The notes beneath the pieces were generated by a model. It was not told the DNA's origin, did not search any database, and worked only from the letters and a program-made list of their open reading frames with translations. Below are positions 1 through 5,462 of a DNA stretch of 5,462 bases, in pieces. The stretch covers positions 1-5,462 of the forward strand of contig CAKTXU010000151.1 in the NCBI GenBank assembly GCA_934630995.1, read 5' to 3'. Both the position numbers and the translations under genes were made by a program. The stretch's first letter is position 1, and every line of letters begins with the position of its first letter. Origin of the DNA: an uncultured Eubacteriales bacterium. GTDB lineage: Bacteria; Bacillota; Clostridia; Oscillospirales; Acutalibacteraceae.

Positions 1-239
1 TGCGCGGCGTGAATAAAACCGTACCGGAGGATATCTGCATCGCCGGTTTCGATAATATTGAGGAAAGCAAAATCCTGCCCTATACAATAACCACCGTCAA
101 TTGCGACGTGTTTGAGCTGGGGGCCACGGCGGGAGAGCAGATCATCTGGCGGATTCGCAACGCCAGCCGCCCCTTCCGTACAATCAAGGTGTGCTCCGAT
201 GTCATTCTGGGGGATTCAACCCGCAAGCAGATACGCTGA
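1..239 (+). CDS. LacI-family transcriptional regulator, C-terminal fragment (5' end outside window)
   Basis: Only the last 78 or so residues are present; the reading frame is open to the left edge, so the GTG at position 9 is not a real start. The peptide VPEDICIAGFDNIE, followed by LPYTITTVNCDVFELGATAGEQIIWRI and ending with a strand around VILGDSTRKQ, is the standard end of LacI/GalR repressors. There the VPEDI..GFDN segment belongs to the periplasmic-binding-protein-like effector domain, and the final strand usually reads like 'l..R.ST'. Here the usual Arg before the Ser-Thr is replaced (GDST). The DNA-binding helix-turn-helix is outside the window, so operator type cannot be read. Members bind a sugar or sugar phosphate and usually repress nearby catabolic genes. 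Its position just upstream of a glycosidase gene on the same strand fits local control of this locus, which is inference. Confidence 0.87.
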   Translation, partial: RGVNKTVPEDICIAGFDNIEESKILPYTITTVNCDVFELGATAGEQIIWRIRNASRPFRTIKVCSDVILGDSTRKQIR

Positions 240-264
240 ACTGCACTGTCAAGTAAAAAAATCG

Positions 265-297
265 ATAAAAGCCGTGTGATTTCCACATGGCTTTTAT
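265..297 (+). terminator. Hairpin after the LacI gene: terminator or attenuator
   Basis: Positions 265-278 (ATAAAAGCCGTGTG) pair with 284-297 (CACATGGCTTTTAT), giving 14 base pairs including one G-T wobble (274/288) and a 5-nt loop. The right arm ends in CTTTTATTATT, a short, interrupted T-rich tail as in weak intrinsic terminators. An A-run (255-261) precedes the left arm, so it could also act on the other strand. It begins 25 nt after the regulator stop and ends 6 nt before the ribosome binding site of the next gene. That leaves no room for a separate promoter between hairpin and gene, so partial read-through (attenuation) or an RNA-processing role is as plausible as full termination. Confidence 0.65.
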
Positions 298-303
298 TAT
301 TAC

Positions 304-310
304 GAGGAGA
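304..310 (+). promoter_or_regulatory. Shine-Dalgarno site that fixes the start of the DUF6259-like gene
   Basis: GAGGAGA lies 7 nt before the ATG at 318. The same frame is open further upstream to a GTG at 276, but that GTG sits inside the hairpin stem and has no ribosome binding site. The ATG at 318 is therefore the better start. Confidence 0.85.
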
Positions 311-317
311 AATCGTT

Positions 318-2330
318 ATGCTACGATGGAAAACGGATACCTGTACCCTGTGCCTGGATGAAGCCGACGGCGGCCTGCTTGGGCTGGAAACCGACGGATT
401 TCATATACCCCTTGAGGGAGCTCTATGGGGCTTCGACAGTGCCGGACGAGACGGCGGCACCCGGGCCGTGGCGCCGTCCCCGGCCTTTACCTTCACCCAT
501 TACGCAAAGAGCGGCACGCTGCACCTCCTCTGGGAAAAGCCCGGAACAAAGGTGGAGGTGCGGATTTGGAATCTGGAGGGACAGATGGCCATGAAAATCG
601 CCGTCGTCCTTCCGGAAGGCGAAGCCCTGGGGCGGGTACGCTTCCCCATCCTCGGCGGGCTTCCGACCTTGTCGGAAAACGGAGCAGACGACAGGCTGCT
701 GCTGCCCTGGCAGAATGGGTTCGTCATCCGGGATCCACTCCATACCCTCCTTGACAAACAGGAGGCGCTTCCCTTCTGGTGCGGTCGGGGTGGGCGGAAA
801 TATGAGAATGAATACCCCGCTCAGTATTCCTATCAATTCTCTGCCTATTACGCGGCGGCCGGCGGACTTTTTTTCGGCACCCGGGACAGCGGTGCGCATA
901 TCATGACCGTCGGTTACTATCTGCGCGAGGACGCCCTCCACTTTGATTACCGGATCACCCAGTATCCGGAGGACATGGGGCGCTGCCGGCGATATACCTC
1001 CCCTTACCCCGCCATGCTGGCCTTCTTCCGTGGGGATTGGCAGGACGCTGCAGCCCTTTACCGCCCCTGGGCGGTCAGGCAGCCCTGGTGCGGACAGACG
1101 CTACGGGAAAAACTCCTGCCGGAAAATCTGACGAAAACCGATTTATGGCGGATAAATCACACAAATTATGCCTTCGGCACCAGGACCGGGGAGTATGTCG
1201 AAACCTGCCGCCTTCTGCAGGAGCGGCTGGCCTGCCGCCTGGCGGTTCATTGGTACGGATGGAATATGGGGCGCCATGATTATGAATATCCGGAATATAT
1301 CAACCCCGCCCTGGCCGACTGGCCGGATAAGCTGACCGCGTACAATAGGCAGCTGACACAAGCGGGAATTGTGAAAATCCCCTATGTCAACGCCCGGCTG
1401 TGGGACAGCCATATCCCGGCCTGGGAGGAGGAACAGGCTGTCCTCTCCGCCGTCAAAAACGAAGAGGGAGGGCTGCCCGACGAACCGTGGAATTCCGGCA
1501 CCGTCCTGCAGCCCATGTGTCCCGCCGCCGGCCCATGGCGGGAAAAGGTGGTGGAATTTGGGGAGAAGTATGTGGAACGTCTGGGCTTCGACGGTTTGTA
1601 TCTGGATCAGGTCGCATCCTATAACGCCACCCTCTGCTTTGATCCCTCCCACGGCCATCCGGTGGGCGGCGGTACCTGGTGGGGGGAGGCCTATCACCAG
1701 ATGATCCGGCAGCTTCGCTCCCAGGTGGGGGACGACAGCATCCTCACCAGTGAGTCCTGCTGTGAAATTTACGGCGATGTGTTCGACCTGTTCCTGGTGC
1801 TGGATACCACCAGCATGTCGGACACGAGTCTGGCGGGCTGGCTGTATTCCGAGCCTATCCCCCTATTCAATATGCTATATGGGGCGCACATGCTGACATA
1901 CGGTTCCGTCTGCCGTCTCTCGGACACCCTTCCGCAATTCGAATTCCATCTGACCCGGAACACACTGTGGGGCATCCTGCCCTCCGTCGAAGGTTTCTCG
2001 CTGGAGGAAATGGAGGAGCCCGCCGCCGAACCCTATTTTGCCGTACTGCGCTCGGCCGTTGTCTTCTATCAGGAGCACCGGGAGGATATGCTGTATTCCC
2101 GCATCGACCGGGTGCTGGACCCCGCCTGTCCCGCGCTACCGCTGGAATGGACGGCGCCGGGAGGGGAAGTGCGGACAAAGTCTTGCGCCAGCGTACAGGC
2201 AACCCGATGGGAGCGGCCGGACGGCAGCCGGTTTATCACCGCCTATAATTGGAGCGATGCGCCTGTCGTCTCCCGTTTGGAGGAAACGGAGGCCTTCCTC
2301 CCGCCCCATAGCTTTCTGTTCCTGTCCTAA
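318..2330 (+). CDS. DUF6259-like TIM-barrel glycoside hydrolase (putative)
   Basis: A 670-residue protein with no signal peptide or membrane segment, so probably cytoplasmic. Residues 1 to about 230 look like a beta-sandwich domain (short alternating strands, many Gly and aromatics). A segment near 238-252 (GDWQDAAALYRPWA) is typical of large alpha-retaining-type glycosidase relatives and leads into a TIM barrel. Barrel landmarks are HWYGWN at 311-316, GFDGLYLDQ at 423-431, DPSHGHPVGGG starting at 442 and TSESCCEIYGD at 477-487. The C-terminal part (about 590-670) is again beta-rich. The pattern 'GFDG.YLDQ...C.DPSHGHP.GGG' is what I associate with DUF6259 proteins. Asp430 is the likely nucleophile candidate by its position at the end of a barrel strand, and Glu479 or Asp487 could be the acid/base; these roles are inference. 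Substrate is unknown; the neighbours suggest a mannoside or a mixed glycan. It is followed after 22 nt by the URO-D-like gene, probably in one operon. The family call is from memory of motifs, not a search. Confidence 0.78.
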   Translation: MLRWKTDTCTLCLDEADGGLLGLETDGFHIPLEGALWGFDSAGRDGGTRAVAPSPAFTFTHYAKSGTLHLLWEKPGTKVEVRIWNLEGQMAMKIAVVLPEGEALGRVRFPILGGLPTLSENGADDRLLLPWQNGFVIRDPLHTLLDKQEALPFWCGRGGRKYENEYPAQYSYQFSAYYAAAGGLFFGTRDSGAHIMTVGYYLREDALHFDYRITQYPEDMGRCRRYTSPYPAMLAFFRGDWQDAAALYRPWAVRQPWCGQTLREKLLPENLTKTDLWRINHTNYAFGTRTGEYVETCRLLQERLACRLAVHWYGWNMGRHDYEYPEYINPALADWPDKLTAYNRQLTQAGIVKIPYVNARLWDSHIPAWEEEQAVLSAVKNEEGGLPDEPWNSGTVLQPMCPAAGPWREKVVEFGEKYVERLGFDGLYLDQVASYNATLCFDPSHGHPVGGGTWWGEAYHQMIRQLRSQVGDDSILTSESCCEIYGDVFDLFLVLDTTSMSDTSLAGWLYSEPIPLFNMLYGAHMLTYGSVCRLSDTLPQFEFHLTRNTLWGILPSVEGFSLEEMEEPAAEPYFAVLRSAVVFYQEHREDMLYSRIDRVLDPACPALPLEWTAPGGEVRTKSCASVQATRWERPDGSRFITAYNWSDAPVVSRLEETEAFLPPHSFLFLS

Positions 2331-2352
2331 TATTGAGTGAAACGGAGTCGAC

Positions 2353-3315
2353 ATGATGACTAATCGTGAAAACTTTCTGCGTGCCGTTAAGCGGCAGGGC
2401 CCTGAACGGGTCCCTCTCAACACCTGCTTTTCCACCCATGGCCTGGAAAACCAAGGCGACTGCCGGTGCTGGGGCGTTCCGGAACTGCGCCCCAACGAGT
2501 GGGGGTACGCCTACGAAACGCTGGAGGATGATAAAACATTCGGACAGGTGACCTCGCATCCGCTGAAATCAGCGGAGGATCTGCTCTCCTACGCCCCACC
2601 TGCCGTCCAGGCGGAAAAGCGCTTCAACGGCTTGAGCGATTGGGCGGAGCGAGTCAAGCGGGAGGACAAGTTCACCTTTGCCTGCGTGGGCTCCTATGTC
2701 TTTGAACGGCTGCATTTTCTGGCCGGGATGGAGGATCTGTTCGACTACCTAATCAATGCGCCGGAGGCGGTCAAAACGCTGGGTGATAAAATCGTCGGCT
2801 ATCAGTGCGCCGTAATCCGGGAATTGGCCCGCTGCGGCGTGGACGGCGTCTGGGGCGGCGACGACTGGGGACTCCAGGACCGGCTCATGATTTCCCCGCG
2901 GGTCTGGCGGGAGGTATTTAAGCCATGGTACGCCGCGATTTTCCACACAGCCAAGGAGTTCGGCCTGACGACCTATATGCACAGCTGCGGCAGGAACAAC
3001 GATATCCTGCCTGATTTGATCGAGTGCGGCCTGGATGTGGTGGAGCTGCATCAGCCCACGGTCAACGGCGTAGACTGGCTGCGCGAGAATGTGGGCGGAA
3101 GGCTCTGCATCTCCACTACAGCGGATATCCAGACCACCCTCCCCTTTGGGGAGCGGGCCAAAATTGAGCGGGAGGTCCGGGAACTGTATGAGAAGCTCGG
3201 CAGCTTCCGGGGAGGCCTGATGTATATCAACTACGGCGATCCGGAAGCCATCGGCATCACCGAAGACACGGAACGGTTTTATCTGGACATGTGCCGAAAA
3301 TACAGCCGATACTAA
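2353..3315 (+). CDS. Uroporphyrinogen decarboxylase-superfamily protein, probable corrinoid/zinc methyltransferase type
   Basis: This 320-residue soluble protein opens with NRENFLRAVKRQGPERVPL, the standard start of the URO-D (COG0407-like) superfamily. Further landmarks are GVDGVWGGDDWGLQDRLMISP (Asp170-Asp171), YMHSCG (His210, Cys212), VVELHQP (Glu231), and LCISTTADIQTTLPFG (Cys252). True HemE uses an N-terminal arginine-rich substrate site and lacks the His-X-Cys pair. His-X-Cys with a later Cys is the zinc-ligand pattern of MtaA/MtbA-type methylcobamide methyltransferases, so heme synthesis is unlikely. The reaction is unproven, and no corrinoid protein or reactivase gene is in view. Two ATGs are in tandem (2353 and 2356); CGGAG at 2343-2347 lies 5 nt from the first and 8 nt from the second, so the 319-residue form starting MTNRENF may be the real one. 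It follows the DUF6259-like gene by 22 nt with no terminator between, which points to co-transcription. Confidence 0.88.
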   Translation: MMTNRENFLRAVKRQGPERVPLNTCFSTHGLENQGDCRCWGVPELRPNEWGYAYETLEDDKTFGQVTSHPLKSAEDLLSYAPPAVQAEKRFNGLSDWAERVKREDKFTFACVGSYVFERLHFLAGMEDLFDYLINAPEAVKTLGDKIVGYQCAVIRELARCGVDGVWGGDDWGLQDRLMISPRVWREVFKPWYAAIFHTAKEFGLTTYMHSCGRNNDILPDLIECGLDVVELHQPTVNGVDWLRENVGGRLCISTTADIQTTLPFGERAKIEREVRELYEKLGSFRGGLMYINYGDPEAIGITEDTERFYLDMCRKYSRY

Positions 3316-3321
3316 CAGACG

Positions 3322-3359
3322 CGCGAAGGAGCCGGGATAATCGTCCCGGCTCCTTCGCG
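3322..3359. terminator. 16-bp perfect GC-rich hairpin between convergent genes
   Basis: Positions 3322-3337 (CGCGAAGGAGCCGGGA) are exactly complementary to 3344-3359, with a 6-nt loop (TAATCG). It starts 7 nt after the stop of the URO-D-like gene and lies 41 nt beyond the stop of the GH130 gene on the other strand, so it can serve transcripts from both sides. Neither strand has a real U-run after the stem: the plus strand continues TTCAAAG and the minus strand CGTCTG. It is therefore not a textbook intrinsic terminator. It may stop transcription by the stem alone or with Rho, or protect mRNA 3' ends. Confidence 0.7.
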
Positions 3360-3400
3360 TTCAAAGAAAGGAAATTCTAGCGGTCTTGTCCGGCATGTCC

Positions 3401-4411
3401 CTAGCGAATCTCATCCGCGTCGCCGGGAAGCAATTCCTGGTGCGCCTCCAAAAAACGGGATATTTCCTGTATGGTTGTAAAGGCTACGGCGGTGTAGGTG
3501 TCCGCCGCACCGTAATAGATAGCGATCCGTCCGGTATCGGCGTCGCAGAGGACAGCGCAGGGGAAGCAGACATTGGGGACAAAACCCGTCGTCTCATAAG
3601 TCTCCTGCGGGGTCAGAAGAAAATCGCCGGTACGGCGCAGTACCCGGCAGGGATTATCCCGATCAAGCAGGGCGGCCCCTACGCTGTAGACATAGCCGTT
3701 GCAGGTGGTGACCACGCCGTGATAAAACAGCAGCCAACCTTCATCCGTTTCGATGGGGATGGGCCCTGCGCCGATTTTCGTTTCCTGCCACCAGCCGCCG
3801 CCGCTGGACATCACCTTGCGGTGTCTGCCCCAATGGGTCAGATCCTCGCTCTCGCTGATAAAGATATCGCCAAAGGGGGTGTGCCCGCTGTCGCTGGGGC
3901 GGCTGAGAAGCAAAAATTTATCCTTGACACGCCTGGGAAACAGCACACCGTTGCGATTGAAGGGGAAAAACGGATTTTCCAGCCGGACGAAACGACGGAA
4001 GTCGGTGGTATATCCCAACCCCAGGACCGGATCGCCGTCCATATCCGTGCACCAGATGACGTAATAGCGGCCATCCAGCTCCACCAAACGGGGATCGTAG
4101 GCGTAAGCGGTCTCGTAGGGCCTGCCCGCTTCATCCACCCAATGGATCCACTCGTCCGCAATATCCCAATGCAGTCCATCCGCACTGGTGCCGACATGGA
4201 GCTGCGGCGTCCCGTTGCGGTGATCTGAACGAAAAATGCCCACAAAGGCATCTCCATACGGAAGCACCGCGCTGTTGAAGATACGGGCCGAGCAGGGCGT
4301 CGGAAACCAACCGATGATGGGATTTTTCTCATATCTCCACACCGGTTCGGCAAGCCCCTTCGGTTTATCCTGCCAGGGAATGTTGGGAAGCGGTTGGCCT
4401 ACGATACGCAT
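3401..4411 (-). CDS. GH130 beta-1,4-mannoside phosphorylase
   Basis: This 336-residue protein matches GH130 throughout. NPIIGWFPTPCSARIFNSAV starts at 30. YDPRL at 105-109 holds Asp106, the expected catalytic acid of the family. NRNGVLFP is at 152-159, LSRPSDSGHTPFGDIF at 169-184, KIGAGPIPIETDEGWLLFYHG at 212-232, and DADTGRIAIYYGAADT near 290-305. Arg153, Arg171, Lys212 and His231 are in the places where GH130 phosphorylases bind phosphate. GH130 enzymes cleave beta-mannosides with phosphate to give alpha-mannose-1-phosphate; the length and NRNGVLFP/RPSD pattern fit the group acting on beta-1,4-mannooligosaccharides or Man-beta-1,4-GlcNAc (GH130_2-like, from memory). The loop after IWC (residues 122-128, TDMDGDP) differs from the NGYHGP I recall in close relatives, so substrate may differ. 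AAGGAG (complement of 4418-4423) lies 6 nt before the ATG at 4411. The frame stays open to 4618, but that stretch is AT-rich, covers the promoter and is not coding-like. No signal peptide: cytoplasmic. Confidence 0.94.
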   Translation of the reverse strand: MRIVGQPLPNIPWQDKPKGLAEPVWRYEKNPIIGWFPTPCSARIFNSAVLPYGDAFVGIFRSDHRNGTPQLHVGTSADGLHWDIADEWIHWVDEAGRPYETAYAYDPRLVELDGRYYVIWCTDMDGDPVLGLGYTTDFRRFVRLENPFFPFNRNGVLFPRRVKDKFLLLSRPSDSGHTPFGDIFISESEDLTHWGRHRKVMSSGGGWWQETKIGAGPIPIETDEGWLLFYHGVVTTCNGYVYSVGAALLDRDNPCRVLRRTGDFLLTPQETYETTGFVPNVCFPCAVLCDADTGRIAIYYGAADTYTAVAFTTIQEISRFLEAHQELLPGDADEIR

Positions 4412-4473
4412 ATGCGACTCCTTCTCTCTGTTTTCTGGGGCGGCATCATTATTTGTGCAAAAAAATAAATTAA

Positions 4474-4484
4474 TATTACATATG
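4474..4484. promoter_or_regulatory. Operator-like 11-mer TATTACATATG, GH130 side
   Basis: The 11-mer TATTACATATG at 4474-4484 occurs again, exactly, at 4626-4636 on the other side of the divergent region. Here it lies in the GH130 5'-UTR, about 15-25 nt downstream of the predicted start point. Only one half of the palindrome seen at the other site is kept: ATTACAT is followed by ATGCACC rather than ATGTAAT. A repressor bound here would block early elongation. The copy could also be chance in AT-rich DNA. Confidence 0.4.
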
Positions 4485-4505
4485 CACCATTTCACCACCG
4501 TACTT

Positions 4506-4534
4506 ATTATAGGGTGAGTTTCAGGATTAGTCAA
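4506..4534 (-). promoter_or_regulatory. Sigma-A promoter for the GH130 gene
   Basis: Reading the minus strand, TTGACT (4534-4529) and TATAAT (4511-4506) are separated by exactly 17 nt, near-perfect housekeeping consensus. The start point should be near 4499, giving a leader of about 88 nt before the ATG at 4411. Upstream of the -35 box, 4535-4572 is extremely A/T-rich with long A-runs on this strand, as in UP elements that bind the RNA polymerase alpha subunit. Confidence 0.85.
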
Positions 4535-4582
4535 CAAAATATAGTATCTAAATTTATTTTTTTTATTTTTTCGGAGAACCCA

Positions 4583-4611
4583 TTGAAATTTTAAATACAC
4601 GATGGTATAAT
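4583..4611 (+). promoter_or_regulatory. Sigma-A promoter for the GH2 gene
   Basis: TTGAAA (4583-4588) and TATAAT (4606-4611) are separated by 17 nt. The start point should be near 4618, leaving a leader of about 60 nt before the ATG at 4678. The promoter points away from the GH130 promoter; the two -35 boxes are 48 nt apart, so a single regulator could control both. Confidence 0.85.
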
Positions 4612-4626
4612 TTAACAAGAAAAATT

Positions 4627-4640
4627 ATTACATATGTAAT
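4627..4640. promoter_or_regulatory. 14-bp perfect palindrome ATTACATATGTAAT, probable operator
   Basis: ATTACATATGTAAT is its own reverse complement. It starts about 9 nt downstream of the predicted transcription start of the GH2 gene, a classic place for a repressor. It contains the 11-mer shared with the GH130 leader. It lacks the central CG step common in LacI-family operators, so the LacI-type protein at the window start is not an obvious owner; an AT-rich operator binder such as a GntR-type protein is possible. The binding protein is unknown. Confidence 0.5.
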
Positions 4641-4664
4641 CCAATTGTAATTTACAATATGTAA
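4628..4664 (+). promoter_or_regulatory. 5'-UTR stem-loop and TTACA/TGTAA repeat cluster before the GH2 gene
   Basis: Five copies of TTACA or its complement TGTAA fall within 37 nt (4628, 4635, 4646, 4652, 4660). As RNA, 4628-4639 can pair with 4652-4656 plus 4658-4664, forming 12 A-U-rich pairs with one bulged A (4657) and a 12-nt loop. An alternative smaller hairpin is ATTGTA-ATT-TACAAT at 4644-4658. The right arm of the large stem ends at 4664, touching the first As of the Shine-Dalgarno AAAGGAG (4663-4669). It could therefore tune translation, or the repeats could simply be protein half-sites in DNA. Confidence 0.4.
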
Positions 4665-4677
4665 AGGAGAGCCCGAA

Positions 4678-5462
4678 ATGTTTCATAGAATCCCGATATC
4701 CTTTGAAGTAGGCTATTCCCTTTCCCCTCAAACCGCACCGGAGGAATATATGCCCGCCGCTGTACCCGGCGCGGTGCAGCTGGATTATGCGAAGGCCAAA
4801 AATCTCGGACCATATTGGTATGGGGACAACTACAAGGACTATGCGTTTGCGGAGGACGTCTATTGGACCTACCGCGCTTCCATCCGGCCGGAGGCAGACC
4901 CCGGCTATCTTCCCTATTTGTACATAGGCGGGGTGGATTATCGGTTTGAGATACGGGTGGACGGCACAGTCCTCCATCGGCAGGAGGGGATGTTTACTCC
5001 CGTGTCCCTCGATTTACAGGCTTACGTCGGCCGGGATTGCACCCTGGAGGTGATGATATATCCCGCCCCCAAGGATTCAACCGCCCAAAAAGACGATTTC
5101 ATGAGCCGGCAGGCGCGTCGCTCCTGCAAGCCCCCCGTCTCCTACGGCTGGGACTGGCACCCCCGCCTGATTCCGCTGGGCATCTACGAGGAAGCCTACA
5201 TCGTCAACAAGCCGATTTGCCATATGGAAAGCACGGAATTTACCGTGCGGCTGTCGGACGACAGGAGCACCGGTATGGTGGAGGCGGCGGTACGGACCTC
5301 CTCGCCGGCGGGAGTCCTGCGGCTGACCTTGCGCGACGGGGACGGCTGTCCGGTAGCCGGTACTTCCGCCCCGGCGGAAGGGGAAACAGCCCTCAGGCTG
5401 TCGGTGGACAATCCGGCCTTGTGGTGGTGCCGGGGACAGGGGGAACAGGCGCTGTATACGGC
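4678..5462 (+). CDS. GH2 family glycosidase, beta-mannosidase type, N-terminal part (3' end outside window)
   Basis: The first 261 residues are visible and the frame is open to the window edge. AAAGGAG at 4663-4669 is 8 nt before the ATG and a consensus promoter lies upstream, so the start is secure. The protein begins without a signal peptide. VPGAVQLDY (29-37), YWYGDNYKDYAFAEDVYWTYRASI (46-69), then YIGGVDYRFEIRVDG (82-96) form the jelly-roll sugar-binding domain of GH2. SYGWDWHPRLIPLGIYEEAYI (155-175) matches the YGWDWGPR..P.GIW signature that separates beta-mannosidases from most GH2 galactosidases and glucuronidases. Residues from about 180 start the immunoglobulin-like domain, with NPALWWCRGQGEQALYT (245-261) matching the family's LWWPNGYGEQPLY. 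The catalytic TIM barrel with its two Glu residues is beyond the window. It would hydrolyse terminal beta-mannose; pairing with a divergently transcribed GH130 phosphorylase supports beta-mannoside use. Specificity cannot be fixed from this part alone. Confidence 0.92.
   Translation, partial: MFHRIPISFEVGYSLSPQTAPEEYMPAAVPGAVQLDYAKAKNLGPYWYGDNYKDYAFAEDVYWTYRASIRPEADPGYLPYLYIGGVDYRFEIRVDGTVLHRQEGMFTPVSLDLQAYVGRDCTLEVMIYPAPKDSTAQKDDFMSRQARRSCKPPVSYGWDWHPRLIPLGIYEEAYIVNKPICHMESTEFTVRLSDDRSTGMVEAAVRTSSPAGVLRLTLRDGDGCPVAGTSAPAEGETALRLSVDNPALWWCRGQGEQALYT

Noticed and set aside
276..317. Upstream GTG start for the DUF6259-like gene
   Set aside because: The GTG lies in the stem of the hairpin and lacks a ribosome binding site; the ATG at 318 has GAGGAGA at ideal spacing.
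423..941. A 172-codon minus-strand open frame
   Set aside because: It is a shadow of the DUF6259-like gene, with no domain-like pattern or start signals.
2353..3315. Calling the URO-D-like gene hemE
   Set aside because: The His-X-Cys motif, the length of about 320 residues and the sugar-gene setting fit the methyltransferase-like branch rather than heme biosynthesis.
3386..4228. A 280-codon open frame on the plus strand
   Set aside because: It is exactly antisense to the well-supported GH130 gene, has no ribosome binding site and its translation resembles no family I know; long antisense frames are common in GC-rich genes.
4407..4416. 10-bp palindrome CGCATATGCG over the GH130 start codon
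   Set aside because: Short, contains the start codon by necessity, and differs from the TTACA-type motif; likely chance.
4412..4618. A 69-residue N-terminal extension of the GH130 protein
   Set aside because: The stretch is AT-rich and Lys/Asn/Ile-heavy, overlaps a consensus promoter for the same gene, and the ATG at 4411 has a strong Shine-Dalgarno site and gives the family's normal length.
4612..4977. A 121-codon minus-strand open frame
   Set aside because: It lies antisense to the start of the GH2 gene and runs through its leader; no start signals and no recognisable protein.
1..5462. tRNA, rRNA, CRISPR array, insertion sequence, transposase or attachment site
   Set aside because: None seen: no repeated spacers, no transposase-like protein, no terminal inverted repeats and no tRNA-like folding pattern that I could recognise by eye.

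Overview
The window looks like part of a carbohydrate-use locus from a Gram-positive, Clostridia-like bacterium. The genes are fairly GC-rich, the one long intergenic region is very AT-rich, Shine-Dalgarno sites are strong, and two near-consensus sigma-A promoters lie back to back. The organism is inferred from these traits and from the gene families; the sequence does not identify a genus.

Layout: (1) 1-239, + strand: the C-terminal end of a LacI-family regulator, cut by the window edge. (2) 265-297: a 14-bp hairpin. (3) 318-2330, +: a 670-residue TIM-barrel glycoside-hydrolase-like protein resembling DUF6259. (4) 2353-3315, +: a uroporphyrinogen-decarboxylase-superfamily protein with the His-X-Cys motif of cobalamin/zinc methyltransferases, 22 nt behind gene 3 and probably in its operon. 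(5) 3322-3359: a 16-bp perfect hairpin between convergent genes. (6) 4411-3401, - strand: a GH130 beta-mannoside phosphorylase. (7) 4412-4677: a 266-nt divergent regulatory region with one promoter facing each way and repeated TTACA/TGTAA-type motifs, one copy just inside each predicted transcript. (8) 4678 to the window end, +: the N-terminal 261 residues of a GH2 enzyme of the beta-mannosidase type.

Working model (inference): beta-mannosides enter the cell, since no visible enzyme start carries a signal peptide. The GH130 enzyme phosphorolyses them to mannose-1-phosphate and the GH2 enzyme hydrolyses them. The DUF6259-like protein would act on a linked or decorated glycoside, and the LacI-type regulator would sense a sugar from the pathway. 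The URO-D-like protein has no obvious place in a mannoside pathway. It and the DUF6259-like enzyme are the least understood parts. The most interesting non-coding signal is the divergent control region with its shared 11-mer and a possible 5'-UTR stem-loop in front of the GH2 gene.
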